Positions 7,953 through 16,745 of a stretch of 64,000 nucleotides of DNA are shown here, in pieces. How positions within the stretch are numbered: the first letter of the stretch is position 1; each line of letters starts with the position of its first letter. The notes below the pieces were generated by a model. That model had not been told where the DNA came from. It did no database searches and was given only the letters and a program-made list of their open reading frames with translations. A program made the position numbers and the translations under genes. Origin of the DNA: Opitutales bacterium (GTDB taxonomy: Bacteria; Verrucomicrobiota; Verrucomicrobiia; Opitutales; Seribacteraceae); NCBI GenBank assembly GCA_028045305.1, contig JAOFTV010000006.1:62001-126000 (forward strand), written 5' to 3'.

Positions 7953-9854
7953 ATGTTAACCCGCTTTAGAAACTTAGCTTACCTTTCATGCCTCGCCACC
8001 TCGTTCGGCTTATTTACCAATGCCTATGCTGCGGAGGAACTCCCTGCTTTTACGGTAATGGGCCAGGAAACGGCCAACCAACGCCCGGCCACTACCTACG
8101 AGACCCCCATCTCAAATCTGGAATTTGACCCTCGCGTGGACATGCAGGTACGCAATATAACCGAAGCTCAAGGAGACATTAGCATTCGCGGAGGAACTTT
8201 TGAGGAAACGGGTGTTCAAGTTGGGAGTGTTACACTGCTAGACCCTCAAACTGGCCACTACAATACCGAGCTACTTATGGCTCCAGAAATGTTAGGCGAA
8301 CCCAAAGTCTTAACGGGTGCGGATAGTGCGATGCGTGGATTTAACAGTAATGCAGGCACGGTGTCTTACTCTTGGAGTGAAATCACCAAAGGAGGAAGCC
8401 TAACCGTTGGAGGTGGTGATCATAATCTAAATTTTCAGCGCCTTCACCATGCCTCAACTGGATCTTACAGTAACTCGAAGGAATGGACATGGGGTGCGGA
8501 AATTGAAGGTGCACGCACCGAAAGTGACGGCACTATCCCTTATGGAGATCATGCTTTTGATCGTACATCTGGCCGCATTCAATTGCTGGGCCCAGATTCC
8601 CAAACCGATCTGTTTGCTGGTTATCAGGACAAGTTTTATGGATGGCCAGGCATGTACTCTACCAAGAATTATGATGAAACTGAAGATTATCAGATTCGCC
8701 TTTTTTCTCTGAATCACTCCCAAGAATACGATGATGGTTACTTTGAATTTTCAGGTTTTTACAAGAGATTGTCTGATTACTTCAACTTGGATCGCAAAAA
8801 TCCTCCCGCTTATCATTATGAAGCTTGGCACGAAAGCTTTGTTTACGGGTTAGCGCTATCTGGAACACACGATTTAGCCGATAATTTCTCGTTAAATCAT
8901 TTTGCTCAATTTACTTATGACAACATGGATCAATCCAAAGTGGTCAACAACTACACCGAAGAGCCTAGTTTGAATCTTAGGAATGGTTACTTTACGGACC
9001 GCCAATATTACAAAATCTCACTCGTTCCGGAGTACAGGCATTCCCTCGATCAAAACGAAGAGATAACTTACAAAGCTGGGTTTTCCTGGGATGACACCAA
9101 CCGTGACAAACAAAGGTTTTCTCCAATTGCTGAAATCAGCTGGACCAAAATAGAAAATCAAAATGATTTCAAAAATATCTACCTATCTTATTCTGAATCA
9201 ACGCAAGTTCTTGGTTATGGTGCGATTGGTGGCCCCACTGATTCAGGCACATTTAGAAGCACACGTGACCTAAGAAGATCCGTTTCAAAAAACCTTGAGA
9301 TCGGTTACAAATTTTCCAGAGATGAATGGAAATTAAATACCGCCATCTTTCACCGCTGGGACGATGATTTGATTGATTGGACCTTTGATTCTAATTGGAC
9401 TAAGTACAGAAAAGCGAATCATGTAGACATAAAAACCATTGGCTTCGAAGTTATCGCTTCGCGTCAGTGGGATAATTTCGAAGCCATCTGCAGTTATGCC
9501 TACTTAAAGAAAAACGAGGATTATGCTGACCCGTCTATATTAGGCAGCTTCTATGCACTGAATTATCCGGAGCACCGCATTACTCTCGGAGCCATTTGGA
9601 ACCCAATTGACTCCATAGAATTGCGAATTGATAACGAATGGAGAGAACAGAGGGATAACCTCGTGCGACGAGAAAAAGGTTCTCCGAATCGATCCACCTT
9701 AAGTCACTTTGCTGCTAGTTATTATCCCCAAAGGTTTGAGGATCTTGAACTTTTTGTTGCTTTCGAAAAACCTTGGGAAAAGGACTTCCAGGAAATACCT
9801 GGCATCGCAGCAAAAGGTGATCAATTCTCCTTTGGTGCCACTTACAGTTGGTAA
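7953..9854 (+). CDS. TonB-dependent outer-membrane receptor
   Basis: This 633-residue protein has a signal peptide ending near NAYA (residues 1-27), a TonB-box-like ELPAFTVMG and a plug domain (about 40-160; ITEAQGDISIRGG...). It continues as a long series of alternating aromatic/polar beta-strands ending in the outer-membrane insertion signature FSFGATYSW. It is shorter than SusC-type receptors and has no SusD neighbour, so a vitamin, metal chelate or small oligosaccharide ligand is possible. A strong Shine-Dalgarno sequence (aagggaagga) lies directly before the ATG. The following DMT permease starts 26 bases after the stop and may transport the same or a related ligand onward. No cobalamin or TPP riboswitch was recognised in the 111-base upstream gap. 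Confidence 0.85.
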   Translation: MLTRFRNLAYLSCLATSFGLFTNAYAAEELPAFTVMGQETANQRPATTYETPISNLEFDPRVDMQVRNITEAQGDISIRGGTFEETGVQVGSVTLLDPQTGHYNTELLMAPEMLGEPKVLTGADSAMRGFNSNAGTVSYSWSEITKGGSLTVGGGDHNLNFQRLHHASTGSYSNSKEWTWGAEIEGARTESDGTIPYGDHAFDRTSGRIQLLGPDSQTDLFAGYQDKFYGWPGMYSTKNYDETEDYQIRLFSLNHSQEYDDGYFEFSGFYKRLSDYFNLDRKNPPAYHYEAWHESFVYGLALSGTHDLADNFSLNHFAQFTYDNMDQSKVVNNYTEEPSLNLRNGYFTDRQYYKISLVPEYRHSLDQNEEITYKAGFSWDDTNRDKQRFSPIAEISWTKIENQNDFKNIYLSYSESTQVLGYGAIGGPTDSGTFRSTRDLRRSVSKNLEIGYKFSRDEWKLNTAIFHRWDDDLIDWTFDSNWTKYRKANHVDIKTIGFEVIASRQWDNFEAICSYAYLKKNEDYADPSILGSFYALNYPEHRITLGAIWNPIDSIELRIDNEWREQRDNLVRREKGSPNRSTLSHFAASYYPQRFEDLELFVAFEKPWEKDFQEIPGIAAKGDQFSFGATYSW

Positions 9855-9880
9855 AGATTTAACCTAGCAGGCGAGTCCAC

Positions 9881-10741
9881 ATGATCTACCTCGCCTTTGT
9901 ATCCCTCCTCTGGGCCTTTTCTTTTGGGCTAATTGGAAGTGCTCTTTCAGGGGTAGATTCCTTTTTTACTGCCACCGTACGCTTAGGGTGCGCCACCCTG
10001 CTCTTTCTGCCCTTTTTACGGGCCAAGGAAATTGTGCGGATCGATCGCTTACGACTCGTTCTTATCGGGGCCATCCAGTTCGGGGTCATGTATGCCTGCT
10101 ATATGCGGGCCTTTCAGTACCTGCCCTCTCACTTGGTAGCGATCTTCTCCATCCTCACCCCCATCTATGTGGTCATCATACATAATCTACGCAAGAGAAC
10201 CTTTTCCTCTCGCTACCTGGTCGCCGCCCTGCTGTCGGTACTTGGTGCGGTGGCAATTAAGGCAAAGACCGTCCCCACAGGAGATTTCTGGATTGGGTTT
10301 GGGCTCATGCAGGCGGCTGGAATCGCTTTTGCCTATGGGCAGGTAGCGTATCGGGATTGGAAACAAAAGAACCGAAAGATGGACGACCGAGCGATTTTTG
10401 CCCTATTGGCAATGGGAGGAACTGTTTGTGCGGGACTGGCCTGTGTAATGTTTTCCGACTTAAAAAACCTCTCCGTTCAGCCCGAACAATGGAAGGCCAT
10501 CCTCTACCTTGGATTTGTGGCTTCAGGCATTGGGTTTTTCCTATGGAACAAAGGAGCGGGTAAGAGCAACCCTGGGACTTTGGCTGCATTCAACAATGCA
10601 GTGGTTCCCCTTGCGGTGCTCTGTTCGTTTTTCATTTTTGGAGAGTCCACTTCGATGAATTTTGAAAACACTTTTCGACTGGCTATTGGATCAATCTTTA
10701 TCGGATCAGCCGTTTTTATTAGCCAACGAACTAGTGCTTAA
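9881..10741 (+). CDS. EamA/DMT-family permease
   Basis: This 286-residue protein has about ten hydrophobic segments in two similar halves, the EamA drug/metabolite transporter fold. Segments such as VSLLWAFSFGLIGSAL at the start and GFFLWNKGAGKSNPGTLAAFNNAVVPLAVL near the end are typical of this inner-membrane family. Substrates of EamA proteins are diverse (amino acids, nucleotides, vitamins) and cannot be read from sequence. The start overlaps no other gene and follows the TonB receptor by 26 bases, so the two are likely co-transcribed; a shared uptake pathway is inference. Confidence 0.88.
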   Translation: MIYLAFVSLLWAFSFGLIGSALSGVDSFFTATVRLGCATLLFLPFLRAKEIVRIDRLRLVLIGAIQFGVMYACYMRAFQYLPSHLVAIFSILTPIYVVIIHNLRKRTFSSRYLVAALLSVLGAVAIKAKTVPTGDFWIGFGLMQAAGIAFAYGQVAYRDWKQKNRKMDDRAIFALLAMGGTVCAGLACVMFSDLKNLSVQPEQWKAILYLGFVASGIGFFLWNKGAGKSNPGTLAAFNNAVVPLAVLCSFFIFGESTSMNFENTFRLAIGSIFIGSAVFISQRTSA

Positions 10742-10766
10742 ACCTAAAAAATTTATAACATATATT

Positions 10767-10801
10767 TTGCGTATTTTGTAATTATTTTCTATATTTTAGT
10801 A
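10767..10801 (+). promoter_or_regulatory. Candidate sigma-70 promoter for a leaderless CBS-domain mRNA
   Basis: A TTGCGT (-35-like, 10767-10772) is followed after exactly 17 bases by TATATT (-10-like, 10790-10795). The ATG of the CBS gene begins at 10801, only five bases after the -10 box, and no purine-rich Shine-Dalgarno sequence is present before it. Transcription would therefore start at or next to the initiation codon. The surroundings are very AT-rich, so chance matches are possible. Confidence 0.4.
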
Positions 10802-11253
10802 TGGATTTACAGAATATTAGCCTATCTTTTATATTAAACGAAAAAAGTTCGAGCGTTTATTGTGTCGATTTAGCAGAGACGGTGGCGAAAGCAGTTGGTC
10901 TGATGAGCAGGGAAAGGATTGGCTCGGTTATGGTAATTAAAAACGGTCAATATGTTGGCATTTTTACGGAACGTGATGTGTTAAACCGTGTAATTTCAGC
11001 CAAATTGAATGCGGAAAAAACAAGAGTTGAAAAAGTTATGACGAGTGACTTTATTTCGGTTCAGGAAAACAGCACCCTTCGGCAAACCATGCATATTATG
11101 ACCAATAAACGAGTCAGGCACTTACCAGTTTTTGAGGAAGAAAAATTAGTCGGCATGATTTCCATCGGAGATGTCACCCGAAAGCTTCTTGAAATCAATC
11201 AAAACGAAGCTGCAAGCTTGCGCCAATACCTCTTCACCGAATATCCAGGATAA
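10801..11253 (+). CDS. CBS-domain-pair protein
   Basis: This 150-residue soluble protein is made of two CBS motifs (about residues 20-75 and 80-140), with the typical GSVMVIKNGQYVGIFTERDVLNRVI and RHLPVFEEEKLVGMISIGDVTRKLL segments. CBS pairs bind adenine nucleotides such as AMP, ATP or S-adenosylmethionine and usually regulate a partner; free-standing pairs like this are energy-state sensors of unknown target. No extra catalytic or DNA-binding domain is visible. It probably has its own promoter and may be translated without a leader. Confidence 0.9.
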   Translation: MDLQNISLSFILNEKSSSVYCVDLAETVAKAVGLMSRERIGSVMVIKNGQYVGIFTERDVLNRVISAKLNAEKTRVEKVMTSDFISVQENSTLRQTMHIMTNKRVRHLPVFEEEKLVGMISIGDVTRKLLEINQNEAASLRQYLFTEYPG

Positions 11254-11293
11254 AACCGGCTCTGTCCTTGGCTGCTTTCTTTACTTCAAATGC

Positions 11294-11809
11294 TTAGATA
11301 ATAGAGATTGGCACTCCACTTGTATTCTTAGGGAAATCAATTTGAGCTCGTACAGGAATGGCAGAACTTACCTCGTCCCAAGAGTTCTCCAAAAATTCAA
11401 GCCTGACCATTCCACAGGTTGGAATATTATCGATGGGTAATCCCCAGAGGTTTGTAACCAAGTTGGTCATTCCCGGGTTGTGACCGAAAAGTGCGACACC
11501 CGAAAGGTCGTTACTTAAACTGCCAACATAATTTTGCAACTCTGTCGCACTTGCATGGTAAAGGTTTGAATCGAAAGAAATCCTTTGGATTGGCCAATCT
11601 ATTGAGCCGGCAATGATGTCTGCGGTTTGTTGGGCCCGTACCGCCGTACTACTGATCAAGGCGTCTAGGTATACTCTCCAGTCTCTTAAACGCTTGCCCA
11701 TTTCGGGGGCATTTCGAAGTCCGCGCTCGTTGAGGGGACGGTCGTGGTCATCCACTTGCGGATCATCCCAACTGGACTTCGCATGCCGGATAAGGACGAG
11801 CAACTTCAC
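11294..11809 (-). CDS. SixA-like histidine phosphatase
   Basis: This 171-residue protein opens with LVLIRHAKSSWDD, the phosphohistidine-forming RHG motif of the histidine phosphatase superfamily. It continues with DRPLNERG, SSTAVRAQQTADII and the second catalytic His in ALFGHNPGMTNL. The RHAKSSW form is typical of SixA-type proteins that dephosphorylate phosphohistidine on signalling or PTS proteins, though many homologues have untested substrates. It is encoded 17 bases downstream of the MFS permease on the same strand, so the two may share a transcript. Cytoplasmic, no signal peptide. Confidence 0.85.
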   Translation of the reverse strand: MKLLVLIRHAKSSWDDPQVDDHDRPLNERGLRNAPEMGKRLRDWRVYLDALISSTAVRAQQTADIIAGSIDWPIQRISFDSNLYHASATELQNYVGSLSNDLSGVALFGHNPGMTNLVTNLWGLPIDNIPTCGMVRLEFLENSWDEVSSAIPVRAQIDFPKNTSGVPISII

Positions 11810-11826
11810 CTAGGCAACTTATCTGC

Positions 11827-13152
11827 TCAAGCGTCGTTTGAAATTTCTACCTTATCCCAAAAAGCGAGAAAAAATAACACTGCGATCCCTCCGGCAAGCA
11901 GGGAGGGATAGATCCAAAAGTTTTCCCACTGGAGCATGGTTTCTGCAAGCAATCCGGGGTCTATGGGTGCGGGAAGGTCAACGGCAAACATTCTTCCGAG
12001 TTGTTCTCCAAATCCTAATTGCTCAACCGCACGGTTGCCTGCGATCGCCCCGTTTAATTCGCCATATTTGGTAACCTCATTACCAAAACGACCAAATGCA
12101 ACCTGGTATCCGAAATACATCCCGATACCTTGGGTAAAGAAGACCAATAGACTTTGAGCCTGAGTACGAAGGGCGGCAGGAGCCACTTTATCGGTGTACA
12201 TAAAGCCGGTAACGAAAAAGAAGTCATAACAAATACCATGCAAAGCAACCGACAACAAAAGCATCCACACCACTTGCTCCGATGCCCCGTAAGCAAAAAG
12301 CAAATACCGGGCAACCCATGCAAGCATGCCAATGAGAATCATGTTTTTTACTCCTAATCGGCGGAAGAAAAAAGGAATGAGAAGCATGAAGAAAATTTCT
12401 GAAGTCTGGCCAATAGTCATGGTTGAAGCCGCTTCTTTGAAACCCGCATTGCTGAGGTAATTTGAGGTTAGTCCGTAATAATAAGCCAGGGGTATGCAAA
12501 TAAGACAGGAACAGGCGAGGAACACGGCAAAAGCTGGCCTTTTAAGAAGGGTAAAAGCATCGAGCATGAGTAGAGCCCGCAGGTTTACTGGCTCTCCCTT
12601 TGCAGGTGGTGGAGTATTGGGCAAAGAAAAAGAAAATAAACCGAGTAGAAGAGACACAGCACCAGCCAGATAAAAAATATCAAGCAAAGAGGACCATCCA
12701 AGAAAGCCCACAGTTAATCCAGCCGCGATCCATCCAATGGTTCCCCATACTCGAACCTTGGGAAAAGTCAGGCGGTCAAGGTGAGCGAAGGCGATTGAAT
12801 TCCCCAAGCCCACAGTAGGCATATAGCAAAGCATATTTCCAACCATCAACCAAATCATCAGTGAAGAATCTCCGTTTTGAGCGGCTATTGGAACGAGTAG
12901 AAGCAAAATTCCTCCCAAAACAAACAATACACCCATCACCACTTGCGAAGGAAAAAAACGATCGGCAATTAAGCCAAGAAATAAAGGAGCAAATATTGCC
13001 CCCAGCGGGGAACTTCCATAAGCAGCACCCACCACATCGGCAGAAAACTCATTGGCTCCAAGGCATTGCCCAAGGGTGGCAAACCAAGCCCCCCAAGCAA
13101 AGAACTGTAAAAACATCATCAAAGAAATCTTAAATTGGGCATCGGGCTTCAT
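11827..13152 (-). CDS. Nucleoside:H+ symporter-type MFS permease
   Basis: This 441-residue inner-membrane protein has about twelve hydrophobic helices. The start (FKISLMMFLQFFAWGAWFATLGQCL) and the segment FPKVRVWGTIGWIAAG are characteristic of the nucleoside H+ symporter family (NupG/XapB-like), which in PVC bacteria is often seen with secreted degradative enzymes and may carry nucleosides or small sugars. The Arg-rich loop between helices and the intact length suggest a working transporter. No neighbouring nucleoside catabolic enzyme is present in the window, so the substrate is open. Confidence 0.85.
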   Translation of the reverse strand: MKPDAQFKISLMMFLQFFAWGAWFATLGQCLGANEFSADVVGAAYGSSPLGAIFAPLFLGLIADRFFPSQVVMGVLFVLGGILLLLVPIAAQNGDSSLMIWLMVGNMLCYMPTVGLGNSIAFAHLDRLTFPKVRVWGTIGWIAAGLTVGFLGWSSLLDIFYLAGAVSLLLGLFSFSLPNTPPPAKGEPVNLRALLMLDAFTLLKRPAFAVFLACSCLICIPLAYYYGLTSNYLSNAGFKEAASTMTIGQTSEIFFMLLIPFFFRRLGVKNMILIGMLAWVARYLLFAYGASEQVVWMLLLSVALHGICYDFFFVTGFMYTDKVAPAALRTQAQSLLVFFTQGIGMYFGYQVAFGRFGNEVTKYGELNGAIAGNRAVEQLGFGEQLGRMFAVDLPAPIDPGLLAETMLQWENFWIYPSLLAGGIAVLFFLAFWDKVEISNDA

Positions 13153-13290
13153 AGGGATTTATAATTGCTGGATAACACAGTTCAATCGAGCCAATTTTTT
13201 TATTATATTTAAATTCTTTATCATTAAAATTTGAGCTAGTCTGTGCAATGCAAGTTGCCAAAAAGGCATTCACTGTTTTATAGAAAAGCT

Positions 13291-13602
13291 ATGGCAAAAG
13301 TTACCTACATTATCGAACACGGAGAAGATATCGTTGAAGAAAACGGTATTGGCACAGTCATGGAAATTGCTCAGCAAAACCAAGTACCTGGAATTGAAGG
13401 TGCATGCGGTGGTTGTTGTTCCTGTGCCACCTGTCATGTACGGGTTCACCCCGACTGGATCGAAAAGACTGGCCGTGCAACTGAGGCCGAACAAGACCTT
13501 CTCGATCTCGAATCCAAAGCCTGCGACCGTAGCCGATTGTCCTGCCAGATCGAACTCACTGAAGAGCTTGACGGTTTGATCGTAGAAGTCGCCCCTTTTT
13601 AG
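13291..13602 (+). CDS. Adrenodoxin-type 2Fe-2S ferredoxin
   Basis: This 103-residue protein has the 2Fe-2S ligand pattern C-x5-C-x2-C (CGGCCSCATC), a fourth Cys about 35 residues later in RLSCQI, and the acidic adrenodoxin helix (TEAEQDLLDLE). Such ferredoxins carry electrons for iron-sulfur cluster assembly or for oxygenases. Two extra cysteines lie inside the cluster loop (CGGCC). I start at the ATG at 13291; an upstream in-frame ATG at 13243 would add a 16-residue basic stretch not found in the family. No ferredoxin reductase is adjacent. Its stop overlaps the convergent propeller gene by four bases. Confidence 0.92.
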   Translation: MAKVTYIIEHGEDIVEENGIGTVMEIAQQNQVPGIEGACGGCCSCATCHVRVHPDWIEKTGRATEAEQDLLDLESKACDRSRLSCQIELTEELDGLIVEVAPF

Positions 13603-13605
13603 GGG
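13592..13605. terminator. Small hairpin across overlapping convergent stop codons
   Basis: CCCC (13592-13595), a TTTTTA loop and GGGG (13602-13605) form a short inverted repeat that contains both the ferredoxin TAG and, on the other strand, the TAA of the propeller gene. The stem is only four G-C pairs, so termination here is a weak prediction. Confidence 0.25.
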
Positions 13606-15089
13606 TTGGGAATTTCGTTCAGAGTGTAGTAAGCATCGGGATGCCAAAGCGGCTGACCCGATTTTGACTTCACTCCGGCTGACTGAAGGTGGTGCACATG
13701 CCCCTTGGTTAAAGGAGAAACGGTAAGTTCGACTGATAACCCATCAGGAGCAACCCGGGCAGAAGTGATATTGGCATCCACATGATCGACCATAGGGCTG
13801 CCGTACTTCTTCTGGTAAATGTAAGTCCAAGCCTTCGCTTGGTAGCTCGCTAAGTCACCGGCGGTGACAGGGTCCACTGGCTCGGTAAAGGTTAGGCGAA
13901 ACCCATCGGGCAATGCCTCCATGGTTTTGGTTTCAAAAGGAACCACATTTTTCCACCGCACCCGCTCGAAGGTGAAAGGCTTGTTTCCGCGCGATCCCCA
14001 CCCACGGGTAGTTCCGCCGATAAACAAGGTGCCCCCGTCCGACAGACGCATGGGTACAATACCCGCCTCGAATCCGGAGAGGAATTCCCAGACCGCTCCC
14101 TGTCTGACTCCATTTACAGTTTCAAGGAAAACCCGTTGTACCTCAGAGTGGGTCTGCTCGCCCACCAAGAGTTGTCCGGCAAAAGGCCCAAATTTTCCAG
14201 CGGTATGGTCTGGGATAACCGCGGTGGGCGACTGCCCGACTACGCCGTGAGGAAACTGGACGGCAGGAGGGACGAGTTCGGGAATGCGTTCACGCTCTTT
14301 TACTATCCTGCTTTGGTTTATTGGGTCGGGTGGTTGTGGCCCCATATTGGGAGCGTCCTTGTAATAAACATTACCGATGGGACAACCGGTAAATTTTTTC
14401 TCCACCACATGTTTGAGGCAGGAGGTACCGTTCCATACTCCCTGATTATCGGTGTAGTAGAGGTTGCCCTCGGCATCATAGCCAATCCCACCAGGAGAAC
14501 GCACACCGGAAGCATAAGGCGTGGCGGTGCCATCAGCAGCGATTTTCATGACCCATCCACGCCACTGGGCTTGTGCATTGAAAGAACCTGTTAGGCAGAG
14601 CGTGACAAACACATTGCCCTGTGGGTCGGGCGTGGTCCCAAATGCATATTCATGGTAGTTCCCGGTCAGGCCCCAGGGAGCGGAGATGGTTTCCACCCAG
14701 TCGGGCCGGTCGTCCCCATTACGGTCAACCATTCGGCCAACTTGCTCGCGGTCGGTGTAGTAGAGGGCTCCATCCTGCCAGTACATCCCCAAAGGTTCAT
14801 GCAAACCTTCAAAGTAGGGCGTCCAGCTAACCTTGGACAAATCATCTCCATAAGCACCCTCACAGATCCAGACCTCTCCCCGGCGCGTGCCCACAGCAAT
14901 CCGCTGTTCGGGAAGCAGAGCGATCGAACCAGGCTCAAAGACCACATCCTTGGGCATGGGGATTTCCTCGCGGAGGTAGTACCGTGACATCTCCTGATCA
15001 AGGGCTTCGTTGTTGAACTTATTAGCCCATGCGGTCACCGCTCCAAGCAGGAGCACAGGAAACAGAAAAATTGGAAAAAATCGATTCAT
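13599..15089 (-). CDS. Secreted sorbosone/glucose-dehydrogenase-like beta-propeller protein
   Basis: This 496-residue secreted protein (signal peptide 1-22) begins its propeller with FEPGSIALLPEQRIAVGTRRGEVW and continues with blade motifs such as PLGMYWQDGALYYTDR, DRNGDDRPDWVE and GGIGYDAEGNLYYTDNQG. This resembles the PQQ-type sugar dehydrogenase / L-sorbosone dehydrogenase propeller widespread in PVC genomes. The last ~110 residues form a separate Ig-like beta domain. No heme motif is present. It is translated together with the upstream cytochrome-PA14 gene (overlap ATGA), which can supply the electron-accepting heme. Sugar oxidation is inferred from family resemblance, not proven. Confidence 0.8.
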   Translation of the reverse strand: MNRFFPIFLFPVLLLGAVTAWANKFNNEALDQEMSRYYLREEIPMPKDVVFEPGSIALLPEQRIAVGTRRGEVWICEGAYGDDLSKVSWTPYFEGLHEPLGMYWQDGALYYTDREQVGRMVDRNGDDRPDWVETISAPWGLTGNYHEYAFGTTPDPQGNVFVTLCLTGSFNAQAQWRGWVMKIAADGTATPYASGVRSPGGIGYDAEGNLYYTDNQGVWNGTSCLKHVVEKKFTGCPIGNVYYKDAPNMGPQPPDPINQSRIVKERERIPELVPPAVQFPHGVVGQSPTAVIPDHTAGKFGPFAGQLLVGEQTHSEVQRVFLETVNGVRQGAVWEFLSGFEAGIVPMRLSDGGTLFIGGTTRGWGSRGNKPFTFERVRWKNVVPFETKTMEALPDGFRLTFTEPVDPVTAGDLASYQAKAWTYIYQKKYGSPMVDHVDANITSARVAPDGLSVELTVSPLTKGHVHHLQSAGVKSKSGQPLWHPDAYYTLNEIPNP

Positions 15090-16546
15090 TGGATGCCGTA
15101 GTGAAAGGTGAAGGAATTGTCTCCCTTGTCCAGAGGGAGAAGGAAGGTACCGTCCTGGCGAGCGGTAAGTCCGCGGCTCGCAAGGTTGAGACCACGTACA
15201 GACTGGGAGTTGATCGGGGCAAATACTAGTTCGCTCGCCCCTTCGCTCTCGATGCTCAGGGTACGTACAATACCCTTATCATTGGGCTCGGGGCGGTCCC
15301 GAACGGTTAGATTACCAACATGGTAATGGAAGGTAGGATATGAACGCTCATCCAGTTCCATACCTTTGAAAGAAAATGCCTGCCCGGGAAATGGACTGCC
15401 CTTTTGCAGGTGATACACCTGTGCACTCAGAGGGAAAGACCGTACCGTACCCCGATTTTTCCATCTCGGCCCGGCATCAAAAAATCGCCCGTGCCAAAGC
15501 AACTCCAACCCGCAGTTTTCCTGATTAAATACCAGGTTCACTCCACCCGGATAACCCACCGAAAAGGAACGGTTCCCCGTACCGGCAATAAAATTGCGGT
15601 AGTGCACTGCCCTATTACCCTCTGGCTTGAGCTCAATCAAGTTGATCTTGGGTTTCTGATTACTCACCACTTTGGTGGAACTAAGAGATTGAGTACCCCG
15701 AATGCCCGATCCCGACCAACTTGCGGCAATTCCAGTAAATCCAGTAAACTCCAAGTATTCCACCCGAACTTTCACCACACCCGGATGAAGAGTGGCCTTA
15801 CCAGTTTTTGCCCTACCCATTCCCCCCAAGCCAGAAACTTCCACCACCTTTTTGTCATCGATGTACAGAGCAGATAAATCGTCCGAATCTAGAGTGAAAG
15901 AAAATTGCCCCTCACGCCTCACATTAAGTTCACCTTCCCAGACCAAACCGAAATGATCTTTCTCGGAATAGCCCTCCAGGTTGATCAGTCCATTGGGTTG
16001 TCTGGACGAAGCATTGGCTTCCAGCTTGGCGTAGTCTAGCATTGATCTTTGGTCTTTGGGCAAAGCATAAAACTTGCGTACCAGGTTTTTCAGAGGACCA
16101 GGAGGGCTGGGCAATGGGTGGTCTTTGAGCAATTCATCGCCCTTCCAGTAAGCTTCCCGCTCCTCATACTTGGCCCGTACCGCCGCCACCCGATCTGTGG
16201 AAACCTTTTCCCCACCATTACCCAAAGAGCGTACATGAGTGAGAATCGCGGCGATCTGCCCATCGTTAAGCACCGCTCCCTGCGGAGGCATGACCAAATT
16301 GTACTCCTTACCCAGCACTTCGATCTCGCCCATCAATCCGTGAAGCACAACCTTGATCATCCGATCAGGATCTCCTTGTGCCCACAGGCTCTTGGCCAAT
16401 GGCGGGGCTGCTCCCTCTGCACCTCCCTGCCCCTGAGTACCATGGCAAGCAGAGCAATAAGTTTGATATAATACAGGACCACCTTGCCCGTTCGCAGTCA
16501 GGGTAAAAAGAGCTAGGGCGGAAAATAAGAGTGGGATTAAATTCAT
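15086..16546 (-). CDS. Secreted cytochrome c / PA14-domain protein
   Basis: This 486-residue protein has a signal peptide (1-20), a class I cytochrome c domain with heme motif C31-S-A-C34-H35 and a probable axial Met86 in VMPPQ, followed by a PA14 domain (about 184-280; FSFTLDSDDLSALYIDDKKVV). A C-terminal beta-sandwich (about 300-486) follows. PA14 domains usually bind carbohydrate. The protein looks like an electron acceptor with a glycan-binding arm for the propeller encoded by the next gene, whose ATG overlaps this stop by four bases. Role in sugar oxidation is inference. Confidence 0.82.
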   Translation of the reverse strand: MNLIPLLFSALALFTLTANGQGGPVLYQTYCSACHGTQGQGGAEGAAPPLAKSLWAQGDPDRMIKVVLHGLMGEIEVLGKEYNLVMPPQGAVLNDGQIAAILTHVRSLGNGGEKVSTDRVAAVRAKYEEREAYWKGDELLKDHPLPSPPGPLKNLVRKFYALPKDQRSMLDYAKLEANASSRQPNGLINLEGYSEKDHFGLVWEGELNVRREGQFSFTLDSDDLSALYIDDKKVVEVSGLGGMGRAKTGKATLHPGVVKVRVEYLEFTGFTGIAASWSGSGIRGTQSLSSTKVVSNQKPKINLIELKPEGNRAVHYRNFIAGTGNRSFSVGYPGGVNLVFNQENCGLELLWHGRFFDAGPRWKNRGTVRSFPLSAQVYHLQKGSPFPGQAFSFKGMELDERSYPTFHYHVGNLTVRDRPEPNDKGIVRTLSIESEGASELVFAPINSQSVRGLNLASRGLTARQDGTFLLPLDKGDNSFTFHYGIQ

Positions 16547-16745
16547 CTTGTTTTGAAATACTAATATTTCTCTTAAATCGGAACCCGCAAATTGCGAAAA
16601 ATTTCTGTCGATTTACGCCAAGTTAAATTTAAGGGACCAGATAAATTCTAATTTTAAAAATTAATTTATACCTAAGATTAAATTTTATTAGTTTCTCAAA
16701 TCGAATCTCGACTTCATACAATTTATTGGGGAAATTTCGATAAGT
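16547..16745. promoter_or_regulatory. AT-rich divergent intergenic region
   Basis: This 199-base gap separates the minus-strand cytochrome-PA14 operon from the plus-strand sulfatase-SGNH gene, so it must hold promoters in both directions. It contains an imperfect AT-rich palindrome (taattttaaaaatta, 16649-16663). No convincing -35/-10 pair, riboswitch or gene was recognised. Confidence 0.4.
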
